NCBI RefSeq assembly: GCF_003217575.1
Contig: NZ_QJTC01000021.1
Location: 1-64,000 of the forward strand
DNA: 64,000 bases
Reading direction: 5' to 3'
Origin: Xylophilus ampelinus
GTDB lineage: Bacteria > Pseudomonadota > Gammaproteobacteria > Burkholderiales > Burkholderiaceae_C
The notes below the pieces were generated by a model, which worked only from the letters and a program-made list of their open reading frames with translations, made no database searches and had not been told where the DNA came from. Position numbers and translations under genes: made by a program. Each line of letters begins with the position of its first letter. Position 1 is the first letter of the stretch. Shown piece by piece: positions 36,699-46,023 of the stretch.

Positions 36699-37975
36699 AT
36701 CAGCAGCGCGTCCGCCTGCAGGCCGGCCACCACCCGCAGCAGCGAACGGTTGACGTCCTCGGCCGCCATGCCGTGGCGCTTGCCCAGCGCATGGGTAGCC
36801 GGCGTGTCGGCCGATTCCAGCGCCATCGCCATCTGCAGCGCCTCGGCATAGGGGCCGGTGTGGAGTACCGCGGCATCGTAGAGCCTGCTCGACAGCGGCA
36901 GGCTGTGCAGGATGGCGCCCAGCGGCTGGTCGAGCAGCTGGTCCAGGCCGGAGAACAGGCCGCACATCGCGACTTCGCGGCGCAGCGCGCCTTCGACGCC
37001 CGACTCGAGCAGGTGCTCCATCAGCCTGCCGCGCAGCACCAGGGCGGCCTTCACCGGCCGCAGAGCGGTGTCGTGGGTGGCATGGGGCAGCTGCTCGGCC
37101 AGCCAGCGTGCGAGGGTCGCGGTTCCCAGCATCATCAGCGCATGCCGCACCGACTCGGCCGCGCCGCGCAGGCCCACGCCCGGCGAGTTGGCATAGACCA
37201 GGAAGCGGTAGGCCAGCAGCGGGTCGTCGCAAAGGATGCGGTCGACCTGCTCGGCCGGGCGGTCGGCCTCCAGCGCCTGCAGCGTCGCCAGCACCACCGC
37301 GTGCTCCGGCTCCAGCGGCTTGTGGCGCAGGTGGTAGACGGTGTCCTCGGCCGGCCAGCCGGCCACGGCCAGCGCGCCGCAGCGCTGCAGGCAGTAGTCG
37401 GCCAGGGCCAGGTTGGGCAGCTCGCCGAAGATGTGGCCCGGCGGCCAGATGCCGGGCGGCACGGCCTGGCCGCTGCCGTAGTCGGGCGCCGGACGCCGCG
37501 CCTCGTGCAGCGCCTGCGCGGCCATGCCGGGCGGCAGCGTCAGCCAGTGGCGGGCGAAGCAGTTGGCGATCGTGTGGTCGGGCGGCAGGGCGGCGTCGCC
37601 CTTCCAGACCATCTGCAGCCCGCGGCGGTAGGCGCGCCGCACCGATTCGGCGACGCCCGGGCGGGTCAGGGCCCCGGCCATCACGACGATGGTGGGCGCG
37701 AACAGCCCGTTGGTGGAGAAGGTGGGCGTGCGGCCGGCGGGCAGCGGCGGCCGCGCATGGTCGAGCAGGTCGATCAGCAGGCGCTGCGACTGCACCACCA
37801 GGAAGAGGGGCGGTGCCTCGGCCGGCAGCAGGTCCTGGATCGCGTCGAGCAGGTGCTGGGCGTCCACCCCGGCGTCCACGGTGCGCACGAAGAGCGCCAC
37901 GCCCGCCAGCGTGCGGCGCGGTCCCCAGAGCGGCTGATAGCCCAGGGTGATGCTGTCGAGAACGGAAGCGGTCAT
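36695..37975 (-). CDS. HDOD-domain signalling protein with degenerate EAL-like N-terminus
   Basis: A 426-residue protein. Residues 1-200 resemble an EAL phosphodiesterase in outline (SITLGYQPLWGPRRTLAGVA at the start), but the EAL and metal motifs are absent, so c-di-GMP cleavage is unlikely. Residues 205-400 form an HDOD domain (VDRILCDDPLLAYRFLVYAN, GLRGAAESVRHALMMLGTAT, CGLFSGLDQLL). This is the YuxH-type EAL-HDOD architecture, linked to signalling, motility and surface behaviour. It is encoded next to the flagellar block. Its last codon is followed by a TAG that belongs to the 168-bp palindrome, so the original C-terminus may have been replaced. Confidence 0.82.
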   Translation of the reverse strand: MTASVLDSITLGYQPLWGPRRTLAGVALFVRTVDAGVDAQHLLDAIQDLLPAEAPPLFLVVQSQRLLIDLLDHARPPLPAGRTPTFSTNGLFAPTIVVMAGALTRPGVAESVRRAYRRGLQMVWKGDAALPPDHTIANCFARHWLTLPPGMAAQALHEARRPAPDYGSGQAVPPGIWPPGHIFGELPNLALADYCLQRCGALAVAGWPAEDTVYHLRHKPLEPEHAVVLATLQALEADRPAEQVDRILCDDPLLAYRFLVYANSPGVGLRGAAESVRHALMMLGTATLARWLAEQLPHATHDTALRPVKAALVLRGRLMEHLLESGVEGALRREVAMCGLFSGLDQLLDQPLGAILHSLPLSSRLYDAAVLHTGPYAEALQMAMALESADTPATHALGKRHGMAAEDVNRSLLRVVAGLQADALLI

Positions 37976-38059
37976 GCAGTGCGCGGCGCAGAGGCGTGGG
38001 ATCGGATCGAGTGCGCCATCGTAGCCGGGCGGCCCGGCCTGCGGCCCCGGAGCAAACGA

Positions 38060-39301
38060 TCAGCCGCCGATGAAGTTGAACAGCGACAGCTTCTGGATCT
38101 GCGCGTACGACTGCAGCGCGGCCGAGTAGCCGGTCTGCTGGTTCTGGAAATCCGAGATGCGCTTGATCTGGCTGTCCTGGTCGGAGCCCTCGGCCACCGA
38201 CAGGTCGGAGGTGACCTGCGTGGTGCGCGCATCCTGCACGTCGCTGATCCGGTCGGCCCGGTTGAGCAGCTCGCCGGCGTAGCCGCGGCTGGCCGAGGTG
38301 CGGGTCAGGCCCGCGTCTAGCTGCACCAGCGCGTTGGTCACCGCCTGGCCGATCGCGCCGACGTTGGCGCCCGCCTTGCCGATGGTGGAGATCGCGTCGT
38401 CAAGCGTCTTGAACAGGTTGCTGGTGGTGCTGGTGCCGACGTTGATCGTGTCGCCCACCACCGGGTTGCCCTTGACGGTCAACGAGATGCCGTCGAACGC
38501 TATCGCGTTGCCGGCGACGTAGGGCTGGTTGGTGAGCGCGGCGGTGCCGGTGGTGGTGTTGGTGACGGTGTAAGTCGTCTTGCCGGCCGCGTCGAGCGCG
38601 AAACTGATGGTGTAGCCGTTGCCGGTGAGGGCCGACGGGTCGGTCACCTTGCCGGCATCGGTCGAGGCGGTGCCGGTGTTGGTCACCTTGCCGGACGCGT
38701 CCTTGGCCAGGTCGACGGTGAACACGCCGTTGCCGGTGGGCACGTTCATGAAGGTCGCCTTGCCGTCGATCGTGTTCGAGATCGCGTTGCCGGCGCTGGC
38801 GTTCTGCCCGGCCACCGCGTCGTAGCTCACGTTGCCGCTGCCGTCGACGAAGGGCGCCACGCTGCTGCCCAGGCCGCCGAAGAGCGGCTGGCCGTTGGTG
38901 TCCTTCTCGTTGGCATAGGCCAGGATCTGGTCGCGCAGCGAGGTGAGCTGCTGGGCGATGCTGGCCCGGTCGGTCGCGTTGTAGACGCCGCTGCCGGCCT
39001 GCACCACCAGCTCGCGGAAATCCTGGATCGCCGAATTGACGCTGCCGAGGGTACTCTCGGCGTTCTGAATGGTGTTGCGCTGGGCCGCCAGTGCGCGCTG
39101 CTCCGAGTCGATGCGCGAGAGTCGGGTGGTGGCGCGCTCGGCCGCAGCGGCGGCGGTCGGGTCGTCGCTGCCGCGCAGCACCGACTTGTTGGCGCTCATC
39201 TGGCCCTGCAGGGTCACGAGCGAGTTCTGCCGGGCCGAGAGGTTGCGCAGCGCCGTCTCGTAGGAGTTGGCGGTGCCCATGCGGGAAAAGGGTGCGGTCA
39301 C
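38060..39301 (-). CDS. flgL: flagellar hook-filament junction protein FlgL
   Basis: A 413-residue FlgL (HAP3), which joins hook and filament. The N-terminal helix region (RMGTANSYETALRNLSARQN, LRGSDDPTAAAAAERATTRL) and the C-terminal helix (SVAEGSDQDSQIKRISDF, ending LSLFNFIGG) are flagellin-like, with a Thr/Ala-rich variable middle. The GTG start at 39301 is chosen because AGGAG lies about 9 bases upstream, whereas the ATG at 39280 has no site. It follows flgK with 27 bases between. Confidence 0.93.
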   Translation of the reverse strand: MTAPFSRMGTANSYETALRNLSARQNSLVTLQGQMSANKSVLRGSDDPTAAAAAERATTRLSRIDSEQRALAAQRNTIQNAESTLGSVNSAIQDFRELVVQAGSGVYNATDRASIAQQLTSLRDQILAYANEKDTNGQPLFGGLGSSVAPFVDGSGNVSYDAVAGQNASAGNAISNTIDGKATFMNVPTGNGVFTVDLAKDASGKVTNTGTASTDAGKVTDPSALTGNGYTISFALDAAGKTTYTVTNTTTGTAALTNQPYVAGNAIAFDGISLTVKGNPVVGDTINVGTSTTSNLFKTLDDAISTIGKAGANVGAIGQAVTNALVQLDAGLTRTSASRGYAGELLNRADRISDVQDARTTQVTSDLSVAEGSDQDSQIKRISDFQNQQTGYSAALQSYAQIQKLSLFNFIGG

Positions 39302-39328
39302 GGGGAGGGTCTCCTGCGGTTCGGCGCG

Positions 39329-41260
39329 TCAGCGGCCCATGGTCTGGATCAGGGAGTCGAAGATGCTTTGCGACACCTGGATCAGCTTGGCCGACGCCTG
39401 GTAGGCCTGCTGGTACATCAGCAGATTGCCGGCTTCCTCGTCGAGGTTGACGCCCGAGATGGCGGTCTTGTCGGCCGTCAGGCTCTTGGCGATGGACGAC
39501 GACACCTGCGACGCGTACTGCGCGTTCTGCACCCGCAGGCCCACGCCGGCGATGATGTGGGAGTAGCCGTCGGAGACGGTGGCGCCGTCGAACGCCGCCA
39601 CGTCGGCGATGCCGGCCAGCGCGCTCGCGTTGCCGGCGCTGGTGCCGCGGTAGGCGGCGGTGGCCGCGCCGATGGTGACGGTGTCGCCGGCCGCGGGAGT
39701 GCCCTTCAGGGTGATGCTGCGGCCTTCGACCACGATCGCCCGGCCCGGCACGTAGTTGGCCGTGACGGTGGCGCCGCCGGCGTCGGTGTAGCTATAGGTG
39801 TCCTGCGTCGCCGGGGCCACCGCCTTGGCGAAGGTCAGCGTCAGGTTGCTGGTGGGCGTCGCCAGCGCCGGCGTGGCGGCGATCGAGGCCACCGTCAGCG
39901 TGCCGGTGTTGGTGGCACCCAGCGTCGGCTGGATCGGGCTCGCCACGGCCAGAGCGCGGGGATCCGAGACGGTGCTCTTGATCTTGGCGGCCGCCACCTC
40001 GAAAGGTTTGGCGGTGAGGGTGGTGTTGCCCGCGGGCGCCGGCGTGCCGACGGCGAAGCGCAGGCCGTCGAGCGTGGCGGCGGTGCCGCCGGCGAAGGTC
40101 AGGGTGCCGCCGGTGACGGTGAACGCTTCCTTGCTGCCGTCGGAGGTGCGGATCAGCGTGCCGCCGGTGCCGGCGGCGTCGAAGTGCAGCTCGTAGTCGG
40201 TCGCCTTCAGCGCGGTGGTGTCGGTGAGCGTCACGCCCACCGCGGTGCTCTTCACGCCGGTGCTGTCGTAGACGTTGTCCAATTGCGGCGTGGTGAAGAG
40301 CGCGGTGCCCTGCTTGCCGTTCAGGTCCACGCCCACCGAATGCTGCGCATTGACCAGCGACGACACGGTCGCCGCCATCCGGCCCAACTGGTTGCGGGCG
40401 TCGGCCAGATCGCTGTTGTTGAACTTCAGCAGGCCTGCGATGCTGCCGCCGCCGATGGCGTTCTCGTCGAGCACCGTCGTCGCATTGTCGCGCACGATCG
40501 TCAGCTTGGCGCCGGTCGGGTCGTCGGTGTTGAGCGTCAGCGGCGTCACCGCCACGCCCAGCACCAGCGGCTGGCTGCCGAGGAACACGTTGACGGTGCC
40601 GTCCTCGGCCGCCAGCTGCGAGGTCTGCACGTAGCCGTTCAGGTCGTTGATGAACTGGTCGCGCTGGTCCAGCAGGTCGTTGGGCGCGTGGCCGCTGCTG
40701 GTGGCGCGGGCGATCTGCTCGTTGACGTCGGCGATCTGCGCGGTGAGGCGGTTGACCGCGGTCACGGCCGAGGTCAGCTCCTGCTTGGTGGAGCTGGCCA
40801 GGTCGTCGAGCCTGGCCGACGCGTTGTTGAACCGGGTCGCCAGCTCGTCGGTGCGGGCCAGCGCGACCGAGCGAGCGGTCAGGTCGGTGGGGGTGATCGC
40901 CGCGTCGCCGAAGGCGCCCATCAGGTCGGTGATCGCCGCGCCTAGGCCGGACGCGCCGCCGGGGAACACGTCCTCCATCTGGTAGAGCTTGGTGGCGCGC
41001 GCGGTGTCGCCCGCGGCGACCGAATTGGCCGCGGTGCTCTGCTTGATCAGGAAGTCGCTGTGCTGACGGTCGACCGTGACGATCTGCACGCCCTTGCCGA
41101 TGTAGCCGCTGCCGGTGTTCTGGCCCTGCACCTGGCCCATCACCACCGTCTGGCGCGAGTAGCCGAGGGTGTTGACGTTGGCGATGTTGTGGCCGGTGGT
41201 CGAGAGCGCGGCCTGGTTGGCCAGCAGCGCCCGGGTGCCGACGTTCAGTAGGCCGCTCAT
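39329..41260 (-). CDS. flgK: flagellar hook-associated protein FlgK
   Basis: A 643-residue FlgK (HAP1), the first hook-filament junction protein. It begins with the rod/hook family motif (RALLANQAALSTTGHNIANV, NTLGYSRQ), has the long variable middle, and ends with the conserved C-terminal helix (GVNLDEEAGNLLMYQQAYQA, then FDSLIQTMGR). It is followed by flgL and preceded by flgJ with a 64-base gap. It is exported by the flagellar type III apparatus, probably with FlgN as chaperone. Confidence 0.95.
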   Translation of the reverse strand: MSGLLNVGTRALLANQAALSTTGHNIANVNTLGYSRQTVVMGQVQGQNTGSGYIGKGVQIVTVDRQHSDFLIKQSTAANSVAAGDTARATKLYQMEDVFPGGASGLGAAITDLMGAFGDAAITPTDLTARSVALARTDELATRFNNASARLDDLASSTKQELTSAVTAVNRLTAQIADVNEQIARATSSGHAPNDLLDQRDQFINDLNGYVQTSQLAAEDGTVNVFLGSQPLVLGVAVTPLTLNTDDPTGAKLTIVRDNATTVLDENAIGGGSIAGLLKFNNSDLADARNQLGRMAATVSSLVNAQHSVGVDLNGKQGTALFTTPQLDNVYDSTGVKSTAVGVTLTDTTALKATDYELHFDAAGTGGTLIRTSDGSKEAFTVTGGTLTFAGGTAATLDGLRFAVGTPAPAGNTTLTAKPFEVAAAKIKSTVSDPRALAVASPIQPTLGATNTGTLTVASIAATPALATPTSNLTLTFAKAVAPATQDTYSYTDAGGATVTANYVPGRAIVVEGRSITLKGTPAAGDTVTIGAATAAYRGTSAGNASALAGIADVAAFDGATVSDGYSHIIAGVGLRVQNAQYASQVSSSIAKSLTADKTAISGVNLDEEAGNLLMYQQAYQASAKLIQVSQSIFDSLIQTMGR

Positions 41261-41324
41261 GGCGCAGCCCCTGCGCCGCGCAGGGCGGCGGTCGGGCGGC
41301 TCGACCGGGTGGTGGCGCGCGGTG

Positions 41325-42383
41325 TCATGCCGCTGTACCCGCGAAGACGGTGGAGGTCCCGGTCCCGATGCCGCCCGCAGGCGTCGGCACCGTGGCCTGC
41401 GCCTGCTGGGCGCGCTGCAGCTGCTCGGTGCTCTTGATCGCGCGGCTCAGCTTGCTGGCGTAGGCCGGGTCGGTGGCGTAGCCTGCGCGCTTGAGTTCGG
41501 TGGCGTAGCCCAGGGCCGAATCGGTCTTGCCGCGGGCGGCGGCGTAGCGCGGGCTCTCGTTGATCATCCGGGCGTAGTCGCGGAACGAATCCTCGTAGCT
41601 GTCGTAGGCCCGGAACTTGGCCGTGACCTTCTGCGCCTTGCCGCCGACGTATTCGGTGGTGGTGATCTCGGCGACCTTGCCGGTCCAGCCGCCGCCGGCC
41701 TTGATGCCGAACAGGTTGTACGAGTTGCTGCCGTCCTTCATCCGGATCTCGCTCCTGCCCCAGCCGGTCTCGTGGCCGGCCTGGCCGACCATGAAGGCCG
41801 CCGGGATGCCGCTGTCCTGGCCCACGCGGGCGGCCACGTCGGCATGCTGTTCCACGAAACCCGCCTGCGTCTGGGTGGTGCGCACCCGGCTGGCGGGTGC
41901 CACGGTGGCCGCGGCGGCGCCAGCCGCACCGGTGATGCCGCTGGCGTCGAACCGGCCGAGCGACAGGGTCGAGGGAACCTTGAATTCCATCGGCGCGGCG
42001 TCGCCGTCGGCATCCGCACCGTTGGTCTGCCGCGAGAGCTGCTTGGCGATCAGGTCCGACAGGCCGCCGCGCTGGCCCGACATCTGCACCGCGAACTGCT
42101 GGTCGAGCATGTCGGTGCCCAGGTCGCTGCCGGCGTTGTCGGTCAGGCCCGATTTCATCGTGGCCTCGCGCATGCTCTTCAACAGCTCGCGCATGAAGAG
42201 CGACTCGAGCTGCTTGGCGGTCTCGCGGATCGCCTTGGGGCTGTCCTGCCCGGCCTGGGCCTTGAGCGAGTTGAGGTTACGCGCATCGGCCGCCAGGGAG
42301 TTGGACGAAACGGCGTTCTGCCCACCCGTCCCGAGCAGGGACGCGTTGGACATCACGGAGGAGGCAGCGGAGGAGATGGCCAT
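41325..42383 (-). CDS. flgJ: flagellar rod assembly protein and muramidase FlgJ
   Basis: A 352-residue bifunctional FlgJ. The N-terminal rod-capping domain (ETAKQLESLFMRELLKSMRE, DMLDQQFAVQMSG) lies at about residues 45-115. After an Ala/Val-rich linker, the C-terminal peptidoglycan-hydrolase domain (ESNP-type start AAFMVGQAGHETGWGRSE, SYNLFGIKAGGGWTG) fills residues 185-330. The catalytic Glu is in GHETGWG. The domain opens the cell wall so the rod can pass. It lies between flgI and flgK in the operon. Confidence 0.95.
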   Translation of the reverse strand: MAISSAASSVMSNASLLGTGGQNAVSSNSLAADARNLNSLKAQAGQDSPKAIRETAKQLESLFMRELLKSMREATMKSGLTDNAGSDLGTDMLDQQFAVQMSGQRGGLSDLIAKQLSRQTNGADADGDAAPMEFKVPSTLSLGRFDASGITGAAGAAAATVAPASRVRTTQTQAGFVEQHADVAARVGQDSGIPAAFMVGQAGHETGWGRSEIRMKDGSNSYNLFGIKAGGGWTGKVAEITTTEYVGGKAQKVTAKFRAYDSYEDSFRDYARMINESPRYAAARGKTDSALGYATELKRAGYATDPAYASKLSRAIKSTEQLQRAQQAQATVPTPAGGIGTGTSTVFAGTAA

Positions 42384-42396
42384 GCAGGTGCTCCCG

Positions 42397-43575
42397 TCAA
42401 ATCACTTCCAGCTCGGCATTGAGCGCGCCGGCGGCCTTGATGGCCTGCAGGATGGCCAGCAGGTCCTGCGGCGTGGCGCCGAGCGAATTGAGCGCCCGCA
42501 CCACGTCGGCGAGCTGCGGCGATGCGGGCAGCGTCAGCAGTGTGCCGGGCTCCTGCTTGATCTGGATGTCGCTCTTCTGCGCCACCACCGTCTGGCCGCC
42601 GGAGAATGCACCGGGCTGGCTGATGACCGGGGTCGAGCTGATGGTGATCGCCAGGTTGCCGTGCGCGATGGCGCAGGGGCCGAGCGTGACCGATTGGTTC
42701 AGCACGATCGAGCCGGTGCGGGCGTTCACCACCACCTTGGCCGCGGGCGTGGACAGCTCCAGCGGCAGCTCTTCCAGGTCGGCGATGAAGCCGACACGGG
42801 TGCTCGGGTCGAGCGGCGCCTGCACCTGCACCGTGCGGCCGTCGAGCGCCTGCGCGGTGCCGGCGCCGATGCGGCTGTTGATGATCTGGGCGACGCGGCG
42901 GGCGGTCTGGAAATCGGTGGCGTTCAGGTCGAGGTTGATCGTCGTGCCTTCCTGCAGCGGCGACGGGATGATCCGCTCGACCTGCGCGCCGCCGGGGATG
43001 CGGCCGGCGCTCAGGTGGTTGATCTGCACCTTGCTGCCGCCGGCGGCGGCGCCGGCACCGGCGATCACCATGTTGCCCTGGGCGAGGGCGTAGATCTCGC
43101 CGTCCACCCCGCGAAGCGGCGTGACGATGAGGGTGCCGCCCTTGAGCGACTTGGAGTTTCCGATCGACGACACGTTGATGTCGATCGCCTGGCCCGGCTG
43201 GGCGAAGGCCGGCATCTCGGCGGTGACCAGCACTGCGGCCACGTTCTTGAGCTGGAGCTGGGAGAGGGAGGCGGACGGCAGCGTGATGCCGAGCTGCTGC
43301 AGGTAGTTGGACAGGCTCTGCGTGGTGACCGGCATCTGGGTGGTCTGGTCGCCGGTGCCGTCCAGGCCCACCACCAGGCCGTAGCCGGTCAGCTTGTTGC
43401 TGCGGGCCCCGGCGATCTGGGCCACTTCCTTGATGCGGATCGCCTGGGCCGGCAGGGCCAGGCCCAGGCCCGTCAGGGCCAGCAGCGCCGCGGCGGCCAG
43501 CCGGGCCGCCTGCAGCAGGCCGGATGCGCCGCGGGAAGCGGCGGCGACGGAAGCGATGGGGGAATGCAGTGCCAT
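42397..43575 (-). CDS. flgI: flagellar P-ring protein FlgI
   Basis: A 392-residue P-ring subunit with an N-terminal signal peptide (AARLAAAALLALTGLGLALP, cleavage after AQA). The conserved start of the mature chain is RIKEVAQIAGARSNKLTGYG, followed by VVGLDGTGDQTTQMP. Its C-terminus reads LNSLGATPQDLLAILQAIKA, typical of FlgI. It forms the periplasmic ring around the rod in the peptidoglycan layer. It is followed by flgJ after 13 bases. Confidence 0.96.
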   Translation of the reverse strand: MALHSPIASVAAASRGASGLLQAARLAAAALLALTGLGLALPAQAIRIKEVAQIAGARSNKLTGYGLVVGLDGTGDQTTQMPVTTQSLSNYLQQLGITLPSASLSQLQLKNVAAVLVTAEMPAFAQPGQAIDINVSSIGNSKSLKGGTLIVTPLRGVDGEIYALAQGNMVIAGAGAAAGGSKVQINHLSAGRIPGGAQVERIIPSPLQEGTTINLDLNATDFQTARRVAQIINSRIGAGTAQALDGRTVQVQAPLDPSTRVGFIADLEELPLELSTPAAKVVVNARTGSIVLNQSVTLGPCAIAHGNLAITISSTPVISQPGAFSGGQTVVAQKSDIQIKQEPGTLLTLPASPQLADVVRALNSLGATPQDLLAILQAIKAAGALNAELEVI

Positions 43576-43594
43576 GGCTGCATTCTGCGTACGA

Positions 43595-44281
43595 TCAGAA
43601 AGGGCTATAGCTGGAAAAGACGCGGGAAAACCAGCCTACTGTCTGCGCTTCGTCCTGCGCGCCCCGGCCGCGCGAGTCGACCCGCACGTTGGCCACCTGG
43701 GTGGACGGGATCACGTTGCCCGGCAGGATCGCCCGCGGATCGACGGTACCGGTGAAGCGCATCACGTCGACGTTCTGGTTCACCCCGATCTGCTTCTCGG
43801 CGGCGATCATAAGATAGCCGTTGGGCAGTACCTGCACCACGGTGCCGGTGATCGTGCCGGTGAAGGTGTTGGCGCTTTCGGTGCCGCCCTTGCCGGCGAA
43901 GGTGTTCTCGGTCGAGGCGCCGATGCCGGTCTTTGCCGCGAGCGAGGCCGCGCCGAAGAAGGGCAGCGCGGTGATGCCCGCCTTGTTGCTGCTGGCCCGG
44001 TCGGCGGTGGACGACGACTTCTGGCTGGCCGAGACGTTCTCCGAGATCAGGATGGTGAGGCTGTCGCCCACCAGCCGGGCGCGCCGGTCCTCGAAGGCCG
44101 GGCGGAACTGGCTGACGTGAAACAGGCCGCCGGTCACCGGCGGCTTGGCCGCGGTGGTGTAGGTGATCGGCGGGGCCGAGGTGATCGCCATGTCGACCTG
44201 CGGCCGGGTGGTCTCGCAGCCGGCGAGCAGCAGGCCGGCCGCGACGGCCAGCGCGGGAGAGAGGAGGGTGCGGAGATTCAT
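43595..44281 (-). CDS. flgH: flagellar L-ring lipoprotein FlgH
   Basis: A 228-residue outer-membrane L-ring protein with a lipoprotein signal (LAVAAGLLLAGCETT, lipobox LAGC). Family motifs are RARLVGDSLTILISENVSAS, TGTVVQVLPNGYLMIAAEKQ and FTGTVDPRAILPGNVIPSTQ. The ATG at 44281 shares a base with the TGA of flgG (TGATG). A GTG one codon further upstream is less likely. Coupled translation with flgG and 19 bases to flgI show operon membership. Confidence 0.95.
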   Translation of the reverse strand: MNLRTLLSPALAVAAGLLLAGCETTRPQVDMAITSAPPITYTTAAKPPVTGGLFHVSQFRPAFEDRRARLVGDSLTILISENVSASQKSSSTADRASSNKAGITALPFFGAASLAAKTGIGASTENTFAGKGGTESANTFTGTITGTVVQVLPNGYLMIAAEKQIGVNQNVDVMRFTGTVDPRAILPGNVIPSTQVANVRVDSRGRGAQDEAQTVGWFSRVFSSYSPF

Positions 44282-45063
44282 CACAGTTGTCCCAGCTTTT
44301 GCAGCATCTGGTCGGACGTGGTCACGGCCTTGGAATTCATCTCGTAGGCGCGCTGGGTCTGGATCATGGTGACCAGTTCCTGCACCACGTTGACGTTGGA
44401 GGTTTCCACGTAGCCCTGCATCAGCGAGCCCAGGCCGTTCAGGCCGGCGGTGCCCTGCTGGGGCTGGCCGGAGGCGGCGGTCTCGGTGAACAGGTTCTGG
44501 CCGCGCGGCTCCAGGCCGGCCGGATTGATGAAGTTGGCCAGCGCGATGGTGCCGACCTGCTGCGGCGCGGCGGCGCCGGTCGTGGTGACGCTCACCGTGC
44601 CGTCGGCCGCGATCGAGACGCTCTGCGCATTGGCGGGGATGGTCACTCCGCTGGCGACCGGCAGGCCGGTGGCGGTGACCAGCTGGCCCTGGGCGTTGAC
44701 TTGGAACGAGCCGTCGCGGGTGTAGCCCAGCGTGCCGTCGGCCTGGGTCACCTGGAAGAAGCCGTTGCCCTTGATGGCCACGTCCATCACGTTGCCCGAC
44801 TGCTGCAGGCTGCCCTGGGCGAACGAGCGGCTGGTGGCGACGGTGCGCACGCCCAGGCCGAGCTGAAGACCGGTCGGCAGCTGCGCCTGCTCGGTGCTGT
44901 TGGCACCCACCTGGCGCAGGTTCTGGTACATCAGGTCCTCGAACACCGCGGTGGCGCGCTTGTAGCCGTTGGTGGAGACGTTGGCCAGGTTGTGCGAGAT
45001 GACGTCCAGCTGGGTCTGCTGGGCTTCCATGCCGGTCTTGGAGATCCAGAGCGAATTGATCAT
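44281..45063 (-). CDS. flgG: flagellar distal rod protein FlgG
   Basis: A 260-residue distal rod protein. It begins with the rod/hook motif ([32 protein letters not shown]), has the FlgEFG core ([20 protein letters not shown]) and ends with the FlgG type C-terminus ([30 protein letters not shown]). The length of 260 equals E. coli FlgG. The gene lies between flgF (40 bases) and flgH (overlapping). Confidence 0.97.
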   Translation of the reverse strand: MINSLWISKTGMEAQQTQLDVISHNLANVSTNGYKRATAVFEDLMYQNLRQVGANSTEQAQLPTGLQLGLGVRTVATSRSFAQGSLQQSGNVMDVAIKGNGFFQVTQADGTLGYTRDGSFQVNAQGQLVTATGLPVASGVTIPANAQSVSIAADGTVSVTTTGAAAPQQVGTIALANFINPAGLEPRGQNLFTETAASGQPQQGTAGLNGLGSLMQGYVETSNVNVVQELVTMIQTQRAYEMNSKAVTTSDQMLQKLGQL

Positions 45064-45103
45064 GGCGGGCTACCTTGGGAATGGGGGGCGGGCGGGACGG
45101 GCA

Positions 45104-45844
45104 TCAGCCCTGCATGCTCAGCAACTTGCTGGCGGTCTTGTCGTTGGTCTCGGCGTTCTGCATCAGGCGCATCTGCTGCTCGAACTGGCGGGCGGCGGCG
45201 ATCATCCCGACCATCGCCTCGACCGGGTTGACGTTGGAACTCTCCACCGCGCCGGTCTGGATGCGGGCCAGCGCGTCCTGCGGCACCGGCTCGCCGGAAC
45301 GGGCGCGGAACAGGCCGTCGTCGCTGCGCTTCATCGGGTCTTCGGGCGTGGGCGTGGCCAGCTTCAGGCGGCCGAGCGTGGCGGGCGGCTGGCCGTCGGT
45401 CTTGGCGGTGATGGTGCCGTCCTGGCCCAGCGCGATCTGCGCGCCCGGCGGCACGTCGATCGGCGCGCCGCCGTCGGAGAGCACCGTCAGGCCGACGCTG
45501 TTGACCAGGGTGCCCTGGGCGTTGACCTCGAGCGTGCCGTTCTTGGTGTAAGCCTCGGTGCCGTCGAGCCCCTGCACCGCGAACCAGGCATTGCCCTGGG
45601 CCATCGCGTCCATGTTGCGGCCGGTGGGCTGCATCGCGCCGCGGCGGTCGTCGAAGCCCGCCGTCGTCTCGACTGAGAACACCCGGGTGCTGGCACCGCT
45701 GCCGTTGAGCGGCACCGCCCGGAACTGCGACAGCTCGGCCCGAAAGCCGTTGGTCGAGGCATTGGCCAGGTTGTTGGCCAGCACCGTCTGCCGTGCCGCA
45801 GCGGCGCTGGCGCCGGTCATCGAGGTGTAGATCAAACGGTCCAT
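45104..45844 (-). CDS. flgF: flagellar proximal rod protein FlgF
   Basis: A 246-residue proximal rod protein with the usual start (MDRLIYTSMTGASAAAARQT, NLANASTNGFRAEL), a FlgF core (AQGNAWFAVQGLDGTEAYTK) and end (ESSNVNPVEAMVGMIAAARQ, FEQQM). The ATG at 45844 is chosen over a TTG two codons upstream because it has the standard FlgF N-terminus and AAGG 9 bases before it. A gap of 179 bases separates it from flgE, which may divide the operon. Confidence 0.95.
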   Translation of the reverse strand: MDRLIYTSMTGASAAAARQTVLANNLANASTNGFRAELSQFRAVPLNGSGASTRVFSVETTAGFDDRRGAMQPTGRNMDAMAQGNAWFAVQGLDGTEAYTKNGTLEVNAQGTLVNSVGLTVLSDGGAPIDVPPGAQIALGQDGTITAKTDGQPPATLGRLKLATPTPEDPMKRSDDGLFRARSGEPVPQDALARIQTGAVESSNVNPVEAMVGMIAAARQFEQQMRLMQNAETNDKTASKLLSMQG

Positions 45845-45961
45845 GCACAACCTTTAAGAAAGCGATACGAAACGCGTAGCCCGCGCGCATCGCATAGACC
45901 ACCGATGCGGCTCCGTCCCAGAGGACGCCGCGGAACAGGCTCCGCCTGGCCGCCGTCGTCG

Positions 45962-45987
45962 CCCCCCTTCGCGCAGCGGAAGGGGGG
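45962..45987. terminator. C-rich/G-rich hairpin between flgE and flgF
   Basis: CCCCCCTTC-GCGCAGCG-GAAGGGGGG forms a 9-base perfect stem in the 179-base gap between flgE and flgF. It could end or weaken transcription between flgBCDE and flgFGHIJKL, or be a mobile palindromic repeat. No T run follows on either strand. Confidence 0.5.
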
Positions 45988-46023
45988 GTAGGCGAAGCGC
46001 GCAGCGCGCAGCCTGGGGGGATG